DNA from: SAR86 cluster bacterium
GTDB taxonomy: Bacteria; Pseudomonadota; Gammaproteobacteria; SAR86; D2472
Length of the DNA: 17,689 nt
NCBI GenBank assembly: GCA_029248485.1
Contig: JAQWJG010000023.1
Span: 1-17,689, forward strand
Direction: 5' to 3'
Position 1 is the first letter of the stretch. Each line of letters begins with the position of its first letter. This document shows, one piece after another, positions 14,574 through 17,689 of the stretch. The notes under the pieces were generated by a model. That model had not been told where the DNA came from. It saw only the letters and a program-made list of their open reading frames with translations, and searched no databases. Both the position numbers and the translations under genes were made by a program.

Positions 14574-14975
14574 TTATGCTTTAAAAACGTCTCTCATTGA
14601 AATAATACCTACAAGATGCTCTCCAGAGAAAACTGGCAGGTGCCGAATTTGGTTTTGCAGCATAAGTTTTTTAGCTTCTGAATTAGAAGTATCAGGACAA
14701 GTAAAAATTAACTTTCTGGTCATCACATCTTGTACTGTCTTGGATTCAATATTTTTAGGACCTCCGGATAATGCGTAAACTAGATCTCTTTCAGTCAAAA
14801 TACCCAAAATAGATGATTTACAGAGATTATTCTCTGAACCACTCTCACATATCATTAGAGCTCCAATTTTATTTTTATTCATAAGAGTTGCTGCATCAAA
14901 TAAATTGGAATTTGCAGGAATGGTAAAAATGTCCCAATATTTTTGTTCATTCAAATGATCTTTAACTTTTTTCAT
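14574..14975 (-). CDS. Two-CBS-domain protein
   Basis: This 133-residue cytoplasmic protein consists of a pair of CBS domains (about 12-70 and 78-131). Signatures are the strand-helix runs DAATLMNKNKIGALMI, then GILTERDLVYAL, and in the second repeat AKKLMLQNQIRHLPVF then LVGIISMRDVF. CBS pairs (Bateman modules) bind adenine nucleotides or similar ligands and tune partner proteins. With no other domain it probably regulates a partner in trans; the transporter encoded 11 bases downstream is an obvious candidate, by inference only. It is the first gene of this minus-strand operon. TATAAA lies 12-17 bases upstream on the minus strand, with TTACAA 18 bases before it as a possible weak promoter. 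Confidence 0.87.
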   Translation of the reverse strand: MKKVKDHLNEQKYWDIFTIPANSNLFDAATLMNKNKIGALMICESGSENNLCKSSILGILTERDLVYALSGGPKNIESKTVQDVMTRKLIFTCPDTSNSEAKKLMLQNQIRHLPVFSGEHLVGIISMRDVFKA

Positions 14976-15121
14976 GTTTTATTTATAGGTCTAAATGGAT
15001 TAGATTTGTAACATTTCTGTGAAAGATATTAACACCCAAAGTCATTTCTTGGTATCATAAAGGTACAACAAAGTATGTTTAGCATTTACTTATATATTAA
15101 CTATAACAATTTAAAACTAAT

Positions 15122-15496
15122 ATGAAATCTTTAAATTACCTCTCTGTTTTTGTTTTTGCATTTTTACTGACAATACCTGCCTTCGCAGGTGATAAAGGCT
15201 ATGTTGGAGAAGAAGGCACTGAAATTGAAGTGACAAGAGTTTCTAGTCCAGCTCCTGAATATCCAAGAAGAGCTATCAGGCTTGGAGTTGAAGGCTCCGT
15301 TAGATTGGAGTTTGATGTAGACACAGATGGCTCGGTCTTAGATCCATATGTGGTTGAGAGTAGTCCTGCTGGGGTTTTTGATAGAGCTGCAATAAAAGCT
15401 GTAAGAAAATTCCTTTATCAACCTCCCACATATAATGATACTTCTGTAAAGGTTAATAATGTGCAAATTGATCTTGTTTTCAAGCTCGCAAATTAA
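15122..15496 (+). CDS. Secreted stand-alone TonB C-terminal-domain protein
   Basis: This 124-residue protein begins with a Sec signal peptide (hydrophobic 5-20, likely cleavage after AFA at 22). The mature part is one TonB_C domain: PEYPRRAIRLGVEGSVRLEF, DTDGSV, then VVESSPAGVFDRAAIKAVRKF and YQPP. Normal TonB has a membrane anchor and a long proline-rich spacer; both are absent. The protein is therefore a free periplasmic domain unless the signal is uncleaved, and cannot itself transmit energy from ExbB/ExbD. Such short proteins occur in several Gram-negative groups and may modulate TonB-dependent receptors. It starts 146 bases from the divergent CBS gene and lies 31 bases before the histidine kinase, so the two may be co-transcribed. 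Confidence 0.86.
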   Translation: MKSLNYLSVFVFAFLLTIPAFAGDKGYVGEEGTEIEVTRVSSPAPEYPRRAIRLGVEGSVRLEFDVDTDGSVLDPYVVESSPAGVFDRAAIKAVRKFLYQPPTYNDTSVKVNNVQIDLVFKLAN

Positions 15497-15527
15497 TCTT
15501 TAGTTCAAATATAGACGAAGGATAACT

Positions 15528-17689
15528 ATGCCTATAAGACTCCAGTTACTTCTATTTGGGGTCATCGGTAATGTTCTTGTTGCTGCTATTTTTATATTTT
15601 CCTTTGGGTATAGAGAAAATATTCAAGAAGACTCTTCAAACGAATCACTGCTAACTCTTTATGAGTCTGCATGGTACCAAACTTATAATAAGTCTTTTGA
15701 TGTAATGTCGAAGTGGCTTCCGGTTACTGGAGAAAATGCATCTTTTTGGGATCCTGACTCAGAGATTTTTTTGGATGAGGTTGCTTCCAGTAATATTTAT
15801 ACCAACCCTCTTCTCGATACTATCAGCGCTGATAGAATTGGTGATGCCCAGTATTTAATTGAATTATTTTTTGAGGAAGAGCTAGATTACGGAAATCTAA
15901 GTTATGTCATGGCCTACTTCCCCTCAGGCGAAAGAATCTATTGTGGAAGTGCTCTTGATCTCTTGGGTGTTGATCCATGCTCTCCTGCTGCACGACCTGA
16001 TTTCTTCAGCTACCTTGATTCATTTTTACAAGATGCCTCAAGCAGGCCCAGACAATCAATTGTAAAAATTAAAGATAAAAATGAAGAGCAAGCATCAACC
16101 TTAAATCAGGCGCTAAGCTTTCCAATTAAAGTAGAAGGACAGACATTGGCTGTCATTGCTCTAGGTGTAGATATTCGAAAGGGTCTAGAAGTTTTTGAGG
16201 ATGAGTTTGAAGTAAGAACCGCCATAAATACTGATTCTGGCTTGATATCACTTAATGATTATTATCAACAATTCGGTGATACAGATGATGATCTTTTTGA
16301 TATTGAGAATTTTAATAAATTAACTGATAAAGCTGCTTCATTCAAAGAGTTAAATGGTTCCCGTCACTCTGAAAAAGATACAGACTTAGGCACCTCAGTT
16401 ACTCTTCTTCCGTTGAGCACCTTTTTATCAGCTGATGAAGCTCAATTGTTTATTTTTAAGGATGAAAGAGAAAACATATTAAGAGCAGCTAATGTATTAA
16501 ATTTAACCTATGTAGCCGCTATCTCATTTGTAATATTTATTATCTCTCTAATAGCATTCATTACTACCAGAACTTTTGGAGGCATTACGAAGGCAATTGA
16601 GGTTCTTGAGGGCCTAACTAAAGGTGATCATACTCAAGAAATGCCAGTGAGAAAGGGAATTCTTGCATCAGAGAGAGATGAGGTTGGACAGCTCTCAGCT
16701 GCTCTCGGGACCTACAAATCTCATTTAGTTGAAATGGAATCTATTAGAGAGGAACAGGCTAAACGAAGACATGAACGAGACGAAGTAATTATTGAAAAAA
16801 TGACGGCGCTTGCTGACCAGCTTGATGGAAGCGCAAGAACACTTATTCTCAATGATATTAAGAAAATGAATGAGTTGGCAGATAATGCTGATAGAAACTC
16901 CAGTGAAGAGGCATCTGTAGAACTAATGTTAGTTGCTTTCTCAAGAATGTCTGATGAGGTAAATGGTTTGATAGATGCTAGAACCAGTGAGATGGAAACT
17001 GCCAGAGATGAGGCCAGAGATGCCAGTGATCAGAAAACGAAATTCTTTGCAAATATGAGTCATGAATTAAGAACTCCATTAAATGCAATTCTTGGGTATG
17101 GAGAAATGCTTTATGAGGACTGTGAAGACTTAGGCTACGATGATTTGCTGCCTGATCTTAAAAAAATTACTTCATCGGGAAGTCATCTTTTATCCTTAAT
17201 TAATAATATTTTAGATCTTTCTAAAATTGAAGCAGGCAAGATGGAGCTTTTTGTTACTAGTTTTGAAATTGAGAATATGGTTCAAATCATCAAAGATGTT
17301 TCTGAACCTTTAGCAGCAAAAAATGATAATGGTTTTGTGATAAATCTTGATGGCGCCATGGGGTCAATGTCTCAGGATGAAACAAAACTAAGACAGTGTC
17401 TAACCAATTTTTTAAGCAACGGCTTTAAATTTACCAAAAACGGAACGGTTACATTGGATGTTAAAGCTAAAATGGTCGGTGATGTAGAATTTATTGATTT
17501 TGCTGTCATTGATACCGGTGCTGGAATGAGTCCAGAAGGAGTTGCTAAGGTGTTTGAAGAGTACACTCAAGCTGAGCGCTCAACTTCAGCTAACTATGGA
17601 GGTACAGGCTTAGGTTTACCAATTTCCAAGAAATTTGCTGAAATGATGGGCGGAGACGTAATCGTGACCAGCGAAGAAGGCGTTGGATC
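15528..17689 (+). CDS. Transmembrane HAMP sensor histidine kinase, 3' end beyond window
   Basis: The open frame runs from ATG 15528 (ribosome site GAAGGA) to the window end without a stop, giving 720 residues. Layout: TM1 at about 6-27; a periplasmic sensor region of about 300 residues with two cysteines ([14 protein letters not shown]) that could pair; TM2 at about 329-349; HAMP at about 351-403, with the DEVGQL motif; a charged coiled coil; and a DHp H-box, SHELRTPLN, with phospho-acceptor His512. The ATPase domain follows, with N-box [10 protein letters not shown] (627-636), DTGAGM (662-667) and GGTGLGL (691-697). It autophosphorylates and passes phosphate to a response regulator. The length and missing end leave open a hybrid kinase with a receiver domain. 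The periplasmic fold is not recognised. The TonB-like gene just upstream hints at envelope sensing. Confidence 0.92.
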   Translation, partial: MPIRLQLLLFGVIGNVLVAAIFIFSFGYRENIQEDSSNESLLTLYESAWYQTYNKSFDVMSKWLPVTGENASFWDPDSEIFLDEVASSNIYTNPLLDTISADRIGDAQYLIELFFEEELDYGNLSYVMAYFPSGERIYCGSALDLLGVDPCSPAARPDFFSYLDSFLQDASSRPRQSIVKIKDKNEEQASTLNQALSFPIKVEGQTLAVIALGVDIRKGLEVFEDEFEVRTAINTDSGLISLNDYYQQFGDTDDDLFDIENFNKLTDKAASFKELNGSRHSEKDTDLGTSVTLLPLSTFLSADEAQLFIFKDERENILRAANVLNLTYVAAISFVIFIISLIAFITTRTFGGITKAIEVLEGLTKGDHTQEMPVRKGILASERDEVGQLSAALGTYKSHLVEMESIREEQAKRRHERDEVIIEKMTALADQLDGSARTLILNDIKKMNELADNADRNSSEEASVELMLVAFSRMSDEVNGLIDARTSEMETARDEARDASDQKTKFFANMSHELRTPLNAILGYGEMLYEDCEDLGYDDLLPDLKKITSSGSHLLSLINNILDLSKIEAGKMELFVTSFEIENMVQIIKDVSEPLAAKNDNGFVINLDGAMGSMSQDETKLRQCLTNFLSNGFKFTKNGTVTLDVKAKMVGDVEFIDFAVIDTGAGMSPEGVAKVFEEYTQAERSTSANYGGTGLGLPISKKFAEMMGGDVIVTSEEGVG

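Overview
This 17.7 kb window is AT-rich (about one third G+C by eye) and densely coded. There is no gene-free stretch longer than about 150 bases, and I found no rRNA, tRNA, CRISPR array or insertion sequence. The gene content (TonB C-terminal-domain protein, large membrane histidine kinase, GPH-type transporter, tightly packed short operons) suggests a streamlined Gram-negative bacterium. An uncultivated marine gammaproteobacterium is my best guess, but no marker gene here proves it.

Region 1 (1-2958, minus strand) is a coenzyme F420 operon in the order npdG-cofE-cofD-cofC: F420:NADP oxidoreductase, F420:glutamate ligase, phospholactate-type transferase and its guanylyltransferase. The genes touch or overlap (ATGA at cofE/cofD, TAA-ATG at cofD/cofC). 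FO synthase (cofG/cofH) and any F420-dependent client enzyme are not in the window. The cofE frame carries conserved family sequence upstream of its first canonical start codon. Two divergent consensus TATAAT boxes separate this operon from region 2.

Region 2 (3103-4456, plus) holds a short-chain dehydrogenase and a small, very acidic, membrane-anchored protein of unknown function.

Region 3 (4458-12542) looks like a catabolic island for a hydrophobic, probably alicyclic or steroid/terpenoid-like substrate. On the minus strand are an APH-fold kinase and an aldehyde dehydrogenase. Divergently, on the plus strand, lie a DUF1214 protein, a sulfotransferase-fold protein, a second SDR, an amidohydrolase-fold protein lacking the usual metal ligands, a KshA-like Rieske oxygenase and a cupin. 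Several joints are translationally coupled (TGATG, ATGA). A small palindrome sits in the 66-base divergent spacer at 7058-7123. A Rieske enzyme beside an SDR, a DUF1214 protein and an APH-type kinase resembles lipid/steroid-degradation loci of mycobacteria and sphingomonads; the substrate is unknown.

Region 4 (12547-14975, minus) is a compact operon: two-CBS protein, GPH-family transporter, rubredoxin (56 aa, ATGA overlap with the transporter) and a secreted thioredoxin-fold protein with a single cysteine. An AT-rich hairpin with flanking A and T tracts separates it from region 3 and looks like a bidirectional terminator.

Region 5 (15122-17689, plus) is a secreted stand-alone TonB C-terminal-domain protein followed by a transmembrane HAMP histidine kinase that runs off the window end.
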